Shown piece by piece: positions 1-8,191 of a stretch of DNA of 64,000 nt. Position 1 is the stretch's first letter. Every line of letters starts with the position of its first letter. The notes below the pieces were generated by a model. It searched no databases and was not told where the DNA came from. It saw nothing but the letters and a program-made list of their open reading frames with translations. The DNA is taken from positions 3,472,001-3,536,000 of the forward strand of contig NZ_LT629755.1 of assembly GCF_900104685.1 (NCBI RefSeq), read 5' to 3'. The DNA comes from Agromyces flavus. GTDB lineage: Bacteria > Actinomycetota > Actinomycetes > Actinomycetales > Microbacteriaceae. Made by a program: the position numbers and the translations under genes.

Positions 1-395
1 ATGTCTACATCGACATCTCGACCTCCGACGTGTACCTCTTCCAGGATGACTGGACGCTCGTGGGCAACATCCGCGAGTCGGCCGCCGAGAACCTGACCGG
101 CGAGCAGGGGCCGCAGGGCGCACAAGGCGCTCAAGGCGCCCAGGGCGAGCAGGGGGCCCAGGGCGAGCAGGGCGCGGCGGGCACGCCCGGCACGCAGGTG
201 TCCCTCGGCGTCGGCGCTCCCGATCGTGCGGAGTGCACGGCCGACGGCGACATCTACATCGACACCGAGACCGTCGAGTTCTACGAATGCCGGAGCGGCG
301 ACTGGACGCTGTTCGGACCGACGGGCGGAACGCCGCCCACCGCGCCCGAGTCGCCCGAGCCGACGCCGGAACCGACGCCGGAGAGTGAGGGATAG
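1..395 (+). CDS. Collagen-like repeat protein, C-terminal part
   Basis: Only the end of this gene is in the window; the open frame runs in from the left edge. About ten Gly-X-Y triplets of the GAQ/GEQ kind occupy nt 99-188. They are flanked by two related modules: YIDISTSDVYLFQDDWTLVG before and YIDTETVEFYECRSGDWTLF after. A Pro/Glu-rich tail (PEPTPEPTPESEG) ends the protein. Bacterial collagen-like proteins are usually surface-exposed or spore/phage-fibre proteins that trimerise. With no signal peptide or anchor visible here, the location is unknown. No phage genes adjoin it. I am sure of the repeat, not of the role. Confidence 0.75.
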   Translation, partial: VYIDISTSDVYLFQDDWTLVGNIRESAAENLTGEQGPQGAQGAQGAQGEQGAQGEQGAAGTPGTQVSLGVGAPDRAECTADGDIYIDTETVEFYECRSGDWTLFGPTGGTPPTAPESPEPTPEPTPESEG

Positions 396-458
396 CCCGA
401 CCCGTCGGCCCGGCGACGGCCGCTCGACTGGCGATCGCGCCATCCGTTCGGCATACTT

Positions 459-480
459 ACTGACTGAACGGTCGGTTTTG
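459..480 (+). promoter_or_regulatory. Probable PaaR operator upstream of paaJFHZ
   Basis: A 22-bp imperfect palindrome with core CTGAACGGTCGGTT lies about 80 bp before the thiolase start. A -10-like CATACT (452-457) ends one base before it. It matches a second site at 11216-11237 in 16 of 22 positions (same ACT-AC-GAACG-TCGGTT frame). Its pattern resembles the ACCGNNCGNNCGGT palindrome reported for actinobacterial PaaR. Repression by the TetR protein at 8659-9279, relieved by phenylacetyl-CoA, is inferred. Confidence 0.7.
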
Positions 481-559
481 AAATCGACTCCGAGCGGATG
501 CCGCGACCCGCCGATGCGCTGGCGGGCGAGGTTCCAGACGACGCAGTCAGGAGAGACCC

Positions 560-1762
560 ATGGCCGAGGCCTACCTCGTCGGCGGAGTGCGGACGCCAGT
601 CGGACGATACGGCGGGGCGCTCGCGGGTGTCCGACCCGACGACCTCGCGAGCCTCGTGGTCGGCGAGGCGATCCGGCGCGCGCGCATCGACGAGGAGGCG
701 ATCGAGGCCGGCGCGGTCGACGAGGTCATCCTCGGTGCCGCGAACCAGGCCGGCGAAGACAATCGGAACGTCGCGCGCATGTCGGTGCTGCTCGCCGGCC
801 TGCCCGATTCGGTGCCGGGCATCACGGTCAACCGGCTGTGCGCCTCGGGCATGTCGGCGATCATCATGGCCGCCCAGGCGATCCGGGCCGGCGACGCCGA
901 CCTCATCATCGCGGGCGGCGTCGAGTCGATGACGCGGGCGCCCTGGGTGCAGGCCAAGCCCGAGAAGCCGTGGGCCAAGCCCGGCGAGGCCTACGACACC
1001 TCGATCGGCTGGCGCTTCCCCAATCCCGAACTGCTCGCACGCGAGAAGGCCACGTTCTCGATGCCCGAGACCGCGGAGGAGGTCGCGCGCGTCGACGGCA
1101 TCTCGCGCGAGGACGCCGACGCATTCGCGCTGCGCTCGCAGCAGCGCGCGGCCGCGGCCATCGACGCCGGCCGCTTCGAGGCTGAGATCGTGGGCGTCCC
1201 GACGGCCAAGGGGAAGGTGCTGGTCGACGAAGGCCCGCGGCGGGACACGTCGCTCGAGGTGCTTTCGGGGCTCCGTCCGGTCGTGCGGGGCGGCTCGGTG
1301 GTGACCGCCGGCAACTCGAGCTCGCTCAACGACGGCGCGAGCGCGATCGTCGTCGCGAGCGCGTCGGCCGTCGAGCGCTACGGGCTCACGCCGCGCGCCC
1401 GCGTGGTGGTCGGCGCGTCGGCGGGTCTCGCGCCCGAGATCATGGGCCTCGGCCCGGTGCCCGCGACCGAGAAGGCGCTCGAGCGCTCGGGCATCGATCT
1501 CGACGACATCGGGTCGGTCGAGCTCAACGAGGCGTTCGCCACGCAGTCGCTCGCGAGCATGCGGCGGCTCGGCCTCGACCCCGAGCGCGTCAACGCCGAC
1601 GGCGGGGCGATCGCCCTGGGCCATCCGCTCGGCTCGTCGGGCTGCCGGCTCGTCGTGACGCTGCTCGGGCGCATGGAGCGCGAGGACTCGCGCTACGGCC
1701 TCGCGACCATGTGCGTCGGCGTCGGCCAGGGCACCGCGCTGATCGTCGAGGGCATGCGATGA
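560..1762 (+). CDS. paaJ: Thiolase, 3-oxoadipyl-CoA / 3-oxo-5,6-dehydrosuberyl-CoA type (PaaJ)
   Basis: A 400-residue thiolase of normal length. Catalytic residues are in place: the acyl-accepting Cys at about 94 (NRLCASGMSA), His at about 355 (GHPLGSSG) and Cys at about 385 (CVGVGQG). In the paa pathway PaaJ cleaves the 3-oxoacyl-CoA intermediates after ring opening to acetyl-CoA and succinyl-CoA. The assignment to PaaJ rather than a general acetyl-CoA acyltransferase rests on context: paaF, paaH and paaZ follow directly, and a PaaR-like operator precedes it. A ggagag ribosome-binding site precedes the ATG. Its stop overlaps the paaF start (ATGA). Confidence 0.85.
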   Translation: MAEAYLVGGVRTPVGRYGGALAGVRPDDLASLVVGEAIRRARIDEEAIEAGAVDEVILGAANQAGEDNRNVARMSVLLAGLPDSVPGITVNRLCASGMSAIIMAAQAIRAGDADLIIAGGVESMTRAPWVQAKPEKPWAKPGEAYDTSIGWRFPNPELLAREKATFSMPETAEEVARVDGISREDADAFALRSQQRAAAAIDAGRFEAEIVGVPTAKGKVLVDEGPRRDTSLEVLSGLRPVVRGGSVVTAGNSSSLNDGASAIVVASASAVERYGLTPRARVVVGASAGLAPEIMGLGPVPATEKALERSGIDLDDIGSVELNEAFATQSLASMRRLGLDPERVNADGGAIALGHPLGSSGCRLVVTLLGRMEREDSRYGLATMCVGVGQGTALIVEGMR

Positions 1763-2541
1763 ACTCGCCGGATGTCGCGGTGTCACCGGATGTGCCCTCG
1801 CCGCTGCTCGTCGAACGCCGCGACGATCGGGTCGTCGCGACCCTGAACCGTCCCGACAAGCGCAACGCGATCGACCAGGCCACGATCGACGCGCTGCACG
1901 CGCTGTGCGCCGAGCTCGAGGCCGAGCCGCGCACCCTGGTCATCACCGGCGCGGGCGGGGTGTTCGCATCCGGCGCCGACATCGCGCAGCTCCGCGAGCG
2001 CCGTGCGGCCGACGCGCTCGCGGGCATCAACGCGAACGCGTTCGTGCGCGTCAACGAGCTGCCCATGCCCGTGATCGCGGCGATCGACGGGTGGGCGCTG
2101 GGCGGCGGCGCCGAGCTCGCGTTCGCCGCCGACATCCGCATCGGCACGCCCGACGCGAAGTTCGGCAACCCCGAGACGGGCCTCGGGATCATCCCGGCGG
2201 CGGGCGCGACGTGGCGGCTGAAGGAGATCGTGGGCGAGTCTCGGGCGTCCGAGCTGCTGCTCACCGGGCGGATCGTCGACGCCGCGGAGGCGCTCTCGAT
2301 CGGGCTCGTGACCGCGGTGCATCCCGCCGCCGACCTGCTGGCCGAGGCGCACGCGCTCGCCGACCGCATCGCGCGCAACGACCGCGACGCGACGATCGCG
2401 ACCAAGCGCGTGCTGCGCGCACCGCGCGTCGACCACCCGCGCGTCGACCTCGAGTCGCAGGCCGTGCTGTTCGAGAGTCCCGAGAAGCACCGCCGCATGA
2501 CCGAGTTCCTGGAACGCCGAGCGAAGAGGAGTGCCGAGTGA
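1759..2541 (+). CDS. paaF: Enoyl-CoA hydratase (2,3-dehydroadipyl-CoA hydratase, PaaF)
   Basis: A 260-residue crotonase-fold protein. The ATG at 1759 is chosen because it overlaps the thiolase stop in an ATGA junction and leaves the usual short N-terminus. Visible family features are the oxyanion-hole segments (FASGADIAQL and GWALGGGAELAFAADI) and the acid-base region NPETGLGIIP. PaaF hydrates 2,3-dehydroadipyl-CoA to 3-hydroxyadipyl-CoA, the substrate of the dehydrogenase encoded next. A second crotonase lies at 15193-15966, and the PaaF/PaaG split is made from position: this one is beside the beta-oxidation genes. That split is less certain than the family call. Confidence 0.8.
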   Translation: MNSPDVAVSPDVPSPLLVERRDDRVVATLNRPDKRNAIDQATIDALHALCAELEAEPRTLVITGAGGVFASGADIAQLRERRAADALAGINANAFVRVNELPMPVIAAIDGWALGGGAELAFAADIRIGTPDAKFGNPETGLGIIPAAGATWRLKEIVGESRASELLLTGRIVDAAEALSIGLVTAVHPAADLLAEAHALADRIARNDRDATIATKRVLRAPRVDHPRVDLESQAVLFESPEKHRRMTEFLERRAKRSAE

Positions 2542-3425
2542 CCGACACCGAGACCCCCATCCCGGCCGGCCCGTCCGCGCCCGACCGCGTCGGCGTCCTC
2601 GGCGGCGGACGCATGGGCGCCGGCATCGCCCACGCGTTCCTGCTCGCGGGCTCGCACGTGACCGTCGTCGAGCGTGACGACGACGCGGCCGAAGGGGCGC
2701 GCGGTCGCGTGCTCGACTCGGTCGCGGCATCCGTCGCCCGTGGCAGCACCGAGGAGACGGCCGACGCGATCGGCACCCGCTTCACCGTGGCGACCGCCAC
2801 CGATGCCTTCGCCGACGCCGACCTCGTGATCGAGGCGGTACCGGAAGACCTCGGGCTGAAGCTCGACGCGCTCACCCGCGTCGAAGCGGTGCTGGGGGCG
2901 GATGCCGCGCTCGCGTCGAACACGTCGTCGATCTCGATCGACGGGCTCGCGGGCCGGCTCGACCGTCCGGAGCGGTTCCTCGGCCTGCACTTCTTCAACC
3001 CCGTGCCCGCCTCGGCCCTCGTCGAGGTCGTGCGCGGCGCGCAGACCGACGGCGCGCTCGTCGAGCAGGCGCGCGGGTGGGTCAGCGCGATCGCGAAGAC
3101 CCCGATCGTGGTGCACGACGCCCCGGGCTTCGCGTCGAGCCGACTCGGCGTGGCGATCGGGCTCGAGGCGATCCGGATGCTCGAGGAGGGCGTGGCGTCC
3201 GCCGAGGACATCGACGCCGCCATGACGCTCGGCTACAAGCACCCGGTGGGCCCGCTCAAGCTCACCGACCTCGTCGGACTCGACGTGCGGCTCGGCATCG
3301 CCGAGTACCTCGCGGGCGAGCTCGGCGACCGATTCGAACCGCCCGCCCTGCTGCGCCGCATGGTCGCGGAGGGCAAGCTCGGCCGCAAGACCGGCGAGGG
3401 CTTCTACCTGTGGGACGCGCAGTGA
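2538..3425 (+). CDS. paaH: 3-hydroxyacyl-CoA dehydrogenase (3-hydroxyadipyl-CoA dehydrogenase, PaaH)
   Basis: A 295-residue NAD-dependent dehydrogenase of the 3-hydroxybutyryl-CoA dehydrogenase family. The GTG start at 2538 overlaps the paaF stop (GTGA). A Rossmann nucleotide loop GVLGGGRMGAGIAHAF lies near residue 20. The family signatures SNTSSISID and LHFFNPVP follow, and the C-terminal substrate-binding domain ends GRKTGEGFYLW. It oxidises 3-hydroxyadipyl-CoA to 3-oxoadipyl-CoA, feeding PaaJ. It is translationally coupled to paaF. A long palindrome separates it from paaZ, the only large spacer within this block. Confidence 0.85.
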   Translation: MTDTETPIPAGPSAPDRVGVLGGGRMGAGIAHAFLLAGSHVTVVERDDDAAEGARGRVLDSVAASVARGSTEETADAIGTRFTVATATDAFADADLVIEAVPEDLGLKLDALTRVEAVLGADAALASNTSSISIDGLAGRLDRPERFLGLHFFNPVPASALVEVVRGAQTDGALVEQARGWVSAIAKTPIVVHDAPGFASSRLGVAIGLEAIRMLEEGVASAEDIDAAMTLGYKHPVGPLKLTDLVGLDVRLGIAEYLAGELGDRFEPPALLRRMVAEGKLGRKTGEGFYLWDAQ

Positions 3426-3430
3426 GCTTC

Positions 3431-3503
3431 GTTTCAGGAGCTCGGAGGCTGCTCAGGACGGGATCGACCGTTCGATCCTGACGAGCCTCCGTCTTCCTGA
3501 AAC
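3431..3503. repeat. Long imperfect palindrome, copy 1 of a dispersed element
   Basis: The arms begin GTTTCAGGA and end TCCTGAAAC. They share CGGAGGCT and TCAGGA blocks, with an inner stem GGATCGA-CCGT-TCGATCC. The element lies inside the paa operon, between the paaH stop and the paaZ ribosome-binding site. A close relative is at 33626-33696. It could act as an attenuator or partial terminator that lowers paaZ expression, or as an mRNA stabiliser for paaH. Confidence 0.8.
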
Positions 3504-3528
3504 CGCTTGGACCAATGAGGAGAGAACG

Positions 3529-5604
3529 ATGACCGAGATCCTGCCCAGCTACGTGCGCGACGCGTGGTGGACGCCAGACCAGGCCGCCGTGGCCTCCGCG
3601 ACGGAGGTGCGCGACGCGTCGACCGGCGAGCTCGTCGCGCGCGTCTCGACCGAGGGCCTCGACCTCGCCGCCGCGCTGGAGCACGCTCGCACGATCGGCC
3701 AGCGCTCGCTCGGCGAGCTCACCTTCCACCAGCGCGCGGTGCTGCTCAAGCAGATGGCGCTCGTGCTCACCGAGCGCAAGGCCGAGCTCTACGAGCTCTC
3801 CGCCCGCACGGGCGCGACCCAGCGCGACTCGTGGGTCGACATCGACGGCGGCATCGGCGTGCTCTTCACGTACTCGTCGAAGGGGCGCCGCGAGCTGCCG
3901 AACGCGAAGGTGCTCGTCGACGGCCCGGTCGAGCCGCTGTCGAAGGACGGCTCGTTCATCGGGCGTCACGTCTACACGCGCCTGCCCGGCGTCGCGGTGC
4001 AGATCAACGCGTTCAACTTCCCCGTCTGGGGCTCGCTCGAGAAGTTCGCCCCGGCGTTCCTCGCGGGCGTGCCGACCGTGGTGAAGCCGGCCACGCCCAC
4101 CGGCTACCTCACCGAGGCGTACGTGCGGATCCTCGTCGAGTCGGGCCTGCTGCCCGCGGGCTCGCTGCAGCTCGTGTCGGGCAGCGTGCCCGACCTGTTC
4201 GACCACCTGCGACTCGGCGACCACGTCGCATTCACCGGATCGGCCTCGACGGCCGAGCGGCTGCGCGCGCACGATTCGGTGCAGACCGGCGGCGTGCGGT
4301 TCTCGAGCGAGACCGACTCGATCAACGCGTCGGTGCTGGGTACGGATGCCACGCCCGAGACGCCGGAGTTCGACGCCTACGTCAAGCAGCTCGTCGTCGA
4401 GATGACCTCGAAGGCGGGGCAGAAGTGCACGGCGATCCGCCGCGCCATCGTGCCCGCCGCATCCGTCGACGCGCTCGTCGACGCGGTGCGCGAGCGCCTC
4501 GCCGAGCGCGTGGTCGTCGGCGACCCGCGCGCCGAGGGCACCACCATGGGCCCGCTCGCCTCGACGGGGCAGCGCGACGAGGTGCTCCGACAGGTGCGCC
4601 GCCTGCAGGAGGCCGGCGGCGAGCTCGTCATCGGCTCGCTCGAGGCGCCCGAGGGCGTCGACGCCGAGGGCGCGTTCGTGCAGCCCATGCTGTTGAAGTT
4701 CACGGATGCCGCCGCACCCGCGGTGCACGAGGTGGAGGCGTTCGGCCCCGTGGCATCCGTCATCGCCTACGACTCGATCGACCAGGCCGTCGACCTCGTC
4801 GCGCGTGGCGGCGGTTCGCTCGTCACGAGCGTCGCGACGCACGACCCCGAGGTCGCGATCGCGCTCGCCACGGGCATCGCGCCCATGAACGGACGGCTCC
4901 TGTTCCTCGATCGCGATGACGCGCGCTCGTCGACCGGACACGGCTCGCCCGTTCCTCACCTCGTGCACGGCGGACCGGGTCGCGCCGGCGGCAGCGAGGA
5001 GCTCGGCGGCATGCGTGCCGTCAAGCACTACATGCAGCGCACCGCGGTGCAGGGTTCGCCGGCGATGCTCACGGCGCTCACCGGCGTGTGGCACTCGGGT
5101 GCCGAGGCGCGCCCCTACCTGGAGGCCGGCGAGCCGCACCCGTTCCGCAAGTCGCTGGCCGACCTGCGCATCGGCGACCAGGTCGCCTCGGCGCCCCGGA
5201 CCGTGACGCTCGATGACATCGAGACGTTCGCGAACTTCACCGGCGACACGTTCTACGCGCACATGGACGAGGAGGCGGCGGCCGCGAACCCGTTCTTCCC
5301 CGGACGCGTCGCGCACGGCTACCTGCTCGTGTCGTGGGCGGCGGGCCTGTTCGTGGATGCCGCGCCCGGGCCGGTGCTCGCGAACTACGGCCTCGAGAAC
5401 CTGCGCTTCATCACGCCGGTGTCGCCGGGCGACTCGATCCGCGTCGAGCTCACGGCGAAGGAGATCTCACCGCGCGAGACCGACGAGTACGGCGAGGTGC
5501 GCTGGGACGCGGTGCTGAAGAACCAGGACGACGAGATCGTGGCGACCTACGACGTGCTCACGCTCGTGGCGAAGGAGCCCATGCCGGCGCCGCAGCCCGC
5601 GTGA
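3529..5604 (+). CDS. paaZ: Bifunctional oxepin-CoA hydrolase / 3-oxo-5,6-dehydrosuberyl-CoA semialdehyde dehydrogenase (PaaZ)
   Basis: A 691-residue fusion of typical PaaZ length. Residues 1-520 are an aldehyde dehydrogenase with general-base Glu261 (FSSETDSINA) and nucleophile Cys300 (TSKAGQKCTAIRR). Residues about 555-685 are a MaoC-like (R)-hydratase domain carrying the GDTFYAHMDEEAA and FFPGRVAHGYLL segments. The hydratase domain hydrolytically opens the oxepin-CoA ring, and the dehydrogenase domain oxidises the reactive aldehyde, the committed step of phenylacetate ring cleavage. The ATG follows a gaggagag ribosome-binding site. It lies 25 bp beyond the palindrome at 3431-3503 and is the last gene of block 1. 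Confidence 0.95.
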   Translation: MTEILPSYVRDAWWTPDQAAVASATEVRDASTGELVARVSTEGLDLAAALEHARTIGQRSLGELTFHQRAVLLKQMALVLTERKAELYELSARTGATQRDSWVDIDGGIGVLFTYSSKGRRELPNAKVLVDGPVEPLSKDGSFIGRHVYTRLPGVAVQINAFNFPVWGSLEKFAPAFLAGVPTVVKPATPTGYLTEAYVRILVESGLLPAGSLQLVSGSVPDLFDHLRLGDHVAFTGSASTAERLRAHDSVQTGGVRFSSETDSINASVLGTDATPETPEFDAYVKQLVVEMTSKAGQKCTAIRRAIVPAASVDALVDAVRERLAERVVVGDPRAEGTTMGPLASTGQRDEVLRQVRRLQEAGGELVIGSLEAPEGVDAEGAFVQPMLLKFTDAAAPAVHEVEAFGPVASVIAYDSIDQAVDLVARGGGSLVTSVATHDPEVAIALATGIAPMNGRLLFLDRDDARSSTGHGSPVPHLVHGGPGRAGGSEELGGMRAVKHYMQRTAVQGSPAMLTALTGVWHSGAEARPYLEAGEPHPFRKSLADLRIGDQVASAPRTVTLDDIETFANFTGDTFYAHMDEEAAAANPFFPGRVAHGYLLVSWAAGLFVDAAPGPVLANYGLENLRFITPVSPGDSIRVELTAKEISPRETDEYGEVRWDAVLKNQDDEIVATYDVLTLVAKEPMPAPQPA

Positions 5605-5646
5605 CACGCGCAGCCCGTGTGACGCGCGCGTCCGCGTGACACGCGC
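5597..5646. repeat. 15-bp direct repeat at the paaZ/recQ convergent junction
   Basis: CCGCGTGACACGCGC occurs at 5597-5611 and again at 5632-5646. The first copy contains the paaZ stop codon. Each copy is itself quasi-palindromic (GCGTGACACGC), so this may be a bidirectional terminator between paaZ and the converging helicase gene. It may equally be a small tandem duplication. Confidence 0.5.
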
Positions 5647-5655
5647 GGTCGCGGG

Positions 5656-7767
5656 TCACCCCCGGACCGCGAGGACGAACGGGAGCACCTCGGTCGCGCC
5701 CGCCTGGCGGAGGGTGCGCGCGGCGACGCTGAGGGTCCACCGGCTGTCGGCCTGGTCGTCGATGAGCAGCACCCCGCCGGCGGGGACATCGAGGCCATCG
5801 GCGCTGAACCGGCTCCAGACGCCCGCGAGTCGGAAAGCGCTGTTGCCGCCGGGCGCGCCCGTCGGGCCGCCGTCGACGGGCGCGAGGGCGCCGAGGTAGG
5901 GCAGGCGGCCCACCTCGGCCAGGCCGCGCGCGAGCGAGTCGACGAGCTGCGGTCGCGAGCGCGACGGCACCGAGACGACCGCCACGGGTCGCTCGGCCCA
6001 CCCCCACTCGGCGAGCACGCGGACGCACGCCGCGAGGAGCTGGGGCGGGATCGGTGCGTCGGGCGTGCCCGTGGCGAAGAGCTCGCGCAGCGTTCCGCCC
6101 CAGCCGAGGTCGGTGAGCCGCGAGAGCGCGCGGCCCTCGGCGGCCTGCTCGCCCGACGGGATGCGGCCCTTGACCGGCACGCCGAGCCGGTCGGCGCCGG
6201 TCGGCCACGCGCGCCGCGGCTCGATCGGCACGCCCACGCGGTCGAGCGCCCCGGCGGCCGCCTCGGCCGCGCCGTCGGCCAGGCCGAGGTCGTACCATGC
6301 ACCCGCGCAGTTGTCGCAGCGGCCACAGGGCCGCGCCGTGTCGTCGTCGAGTGTGCGCTGGAGGTATTCCATGCGGCATCCGTCGGTCGTCTCGTAGTCG
6401 ATCATGTGCTGCTGCTCGGCCTCGCGTGCGGCCGCGATCCGGGCGTAGCGTTCGGCGTCGTACGACCACGGCTCGCCGGTCGCGACCCAGCCGCCCTGCA
6501 CGCGGCGGACGGCCCCGTCGACATCGAGCACCTTGAGCAGGAGCTCGAGCGGGGTGCGCCTGATGTCGACGCGCGCTTCGAGGGCCGGCGTCGAGAGCGG
6601 GACGTCGGAGAGCTCGGCGATGACCCGCCGGGCGCGATCCTCGTCGGGCATCGACGCGGTCGCGAAGTAGTGCCAGATCGCGGGGTCCTCGGGTCCGGGC
6701 AGCAGCAGCACGTCGGCGCTGTCGGTCGCACGACCTGCGCGGCCCACCTGCTGGTAGTACGCGACCGGCGACGAGGGCGCGCCGAGGTGCAGCACGAATC
6801 CGAGGTCGGGCTTGTCGAATCCCATGCCGAGCGCGCTCGTCGCGACGAGCGCCTTGACCTCGTTGCGCTTCAGCAGCGCCTCGGACTCCTCGCGTTCGTC
6901 GGGGTCGGTCTGGCCCGTGTAGGCGCGCACCTCGTGCCCGCGTTCGCGCAGCAGCCGTGCGGTGTCGTTCGCTGCCGAGACGGTGAGCGCGTAGATGATG
7001 CCCGAGCCCGGCAGGTCGTCGAGGTGGCTGAGCAGCCATGCGAGGCGCGTCGGGGCGTCGGGGAGGCGCAGCACGCCGAGGCGGAGCGACGTGCGAGCCA
7101 GCGGCCCGCGGATCGTCACCACGTCGTCGCCGTGGCCGAGCTGTTCCGCGACGTCGGCGACCACCCGGCTGTTCGCGGTCGCCGTGGTCGCGAGCACGGG
7201 CACCGCCGCAGGGATGTCGGCGATGAGCTCGCGCAGCCGCCGGTAGTCGGGCCGGAAGTCGTGGCCCCAGTCGCTGATGCAGTGCGCCTCGTCGACGACC
7301 AGCATGCCGATCCGGCCTCTGAGCGCGGGCTGCTGCTGCTCGCGGAACGCCGGGTTGTTCAGCCGCTCGGGCGAGACGAGCAGCACGTCGACGGCGTCGT
7401 CGGCGAGACGCTGCTGCACGTCGGCCCATTCGTGCGGATTGGTGGAGTTGATGGCTGCGGCATGCACCCCGGCGCGCTCGGCGGCCGCGATCTGGTCGCG
7501 CATGAGCGACAGGAGGGGCGAGACGAGCACCGTCGGTCCGGCCCCTCGACGTCGCAGGAGGAGCGTCGCGACGAAGTACACGGCCGACTTCCCCCAGCCG
7601 GTGCGCTGCACGACGAGCGCCCGCCGCCGGCCATCCACGAGCGCCTCGATCGCCTCGTACTGGCCGTCGTGGAAATCGGCGTCGTCGCGCCCGACGAGCT
7701 CGCGCAGGGCGGCGAGCGCCTCGGTGCGCGTGTCGGCGGACGTGACGGACGCGGAGGTCGAGGACAT
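5656..7767 (-). CDS. RecQ-like ATP-dependent DNA helicase with C-terminal phosphoribosyltransferase-like domain
   Basis: A 703-residue superfamily-2 helicase. Walker A is RTGWGKSAVYF (about 55-65), the DEAH box VVDEAHCISDWGHDF is at about 157-171, and the helicase C motif YYQQVGRAGRA is present. A RecQ-type Cys cluster (CRMEYLQ and CGRCDNC) lies at about 464-485. The C-terminus looks like a type-I phosphoribosyltransferase fold: GGVLLIDDQADSRWT at about 660-673 has the acidic PRPP-binding-loop pattern. RecQ enzymes unwind 3'-5' in recombination and repair. The ATG at 7767 is preferred to an in-frame ATG 72 nt upstream, since the helicase domain needs no more N-terminus. The gene interrupts the paa locus on the opposite strand. 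Confidence 0.85.
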   Translation of the reverse strand: MSSTSASVTSADTRTEALAALRELVGRDDADFHDGQYEAIEALVDGRRRALVVQRTGWGKSAVYFVATLLLRRRGAGPTVLVSPLLSLMRDQIAAAERAGVHAAAINSTNPHEWADVQQRLADDAVDVLLVSPERLNNPAFREQQQPALRGRIGMLVVDEAHCISDWGHDFRPDYRRLRELIADIPAAVPVLATTATANSRVVADVAEQLGHGDDVVTIRGPLARTSLRLGVLRLPDAPTRLAWLLSHLDDLPGSGIIYALTVSAANDTARLLRERGHEVRAYTGQTDPDEREESEALLKRNEVKALVATSALGMGFDKPDLGFVLHLGAPSSPVAYYQQVGRAGRATDSADVLLLPGPEDPAIWHYFATASMPDEDRARRVIAELSDVPLSTPALEARVDIRRTPLELLLKVLDVDGAVRRVQGGWVATGEPWSYDAERYARIAAAREAEQQHMIDYETTDGCRMEYLQRTLDDDTARPCGRCDNCAGAWYDLGLADGAAEAAAGALDRVGVPIEPRRAWPTGADRLGVPVKGRIPSGEQAAEGRALSRLTDLGWGGTLRELFATGTPDAPIPPQLLAACVRVLAEWGWAERPVAVVSVPSRSRPQLVDSLARGLAEVGRLPYLGALAPVDGGPTGAPGGNSAFRLAGVWSRFSADGLDVPAGGVLLIDDQADSRWTLSVAARTLRQAGATEVLPFVLAVRG

Positions 7768-7941
7768 GCGTCCCACTCTGGCCCACGCCGCCGACAGCCG
7801 CCCGGCCTTCCCTCGGCATGAAGCATTCGTCCGACCCACCTCAGTCCCGGCGTCCGCGGCATCGCCGCGGATACGGCATCTGCCCGATTCCGGCAGGTCA
7901 CCTCAGGGAGGAGCGTAGGGCTCATCACGAAGGGGACAGGA

Positions 7942-8172
7942 ATGATGCAGATCTCGGAATTCAGCTTCCCGCACCTGCATGCCGCTCACGAGGAGCGCTT
8001 GGCGGTCGAACTCGAGCGCCGGCGCCTCGCAGCTGAGCGTCGAGCGGATGCCGCGGCCGCGGCGCCGTCGGCGGGCCGCACCCGTCGCGCCGTCCGCAGC
8101 AGGCTGGCACGACTCGTGTCGAGCGAGTCGGGCGCAGTGCGCACCGGCGAGCCGTGCGCCGCGTGCCCGTAG
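7942..8172 (+). CDS. Small basic protein of unknown function
   Basis: A 76-residue frame preceded by a purine-rich ggggacagga. It starts with two adjacent ATGs; the second, at 7945, is equally likely. The N-terminal third (ISEFSFPHLHAAHEERLAVE) is followed by an Arg/Ala-rich helix and ends GEPCAACP. No domain is recognised. Small proteins with an N-terminal HAAHEERLA-like helix are common in Microbacteriaceae, but I cannot give a function. It stands alone, diverging from the helicase and converging on the SpoIIAA-like gene. Confidence 0.5.
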   Translation: MMQISEFSFPHLHAAHEERLAVELERRRLAAERRADAAAAAPSAGRTRRAVRSRLARLVSSESGAVRTGEPCAACP

Positions 8173-8191
8173 GGCGCGGCGCGGCAGGGAG

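Noticed and set aside
1..395. Phage tail fibre
   Set aside because: Collagen repeats occur in phage fibres, but no phage structural or lysis genes lie in the following sequence.
3262..5316. 684-codon minus-strand frame over paaZ
   Set aside because: It is a shadow of paaZ with no recognisable motif and extreme Arg content.
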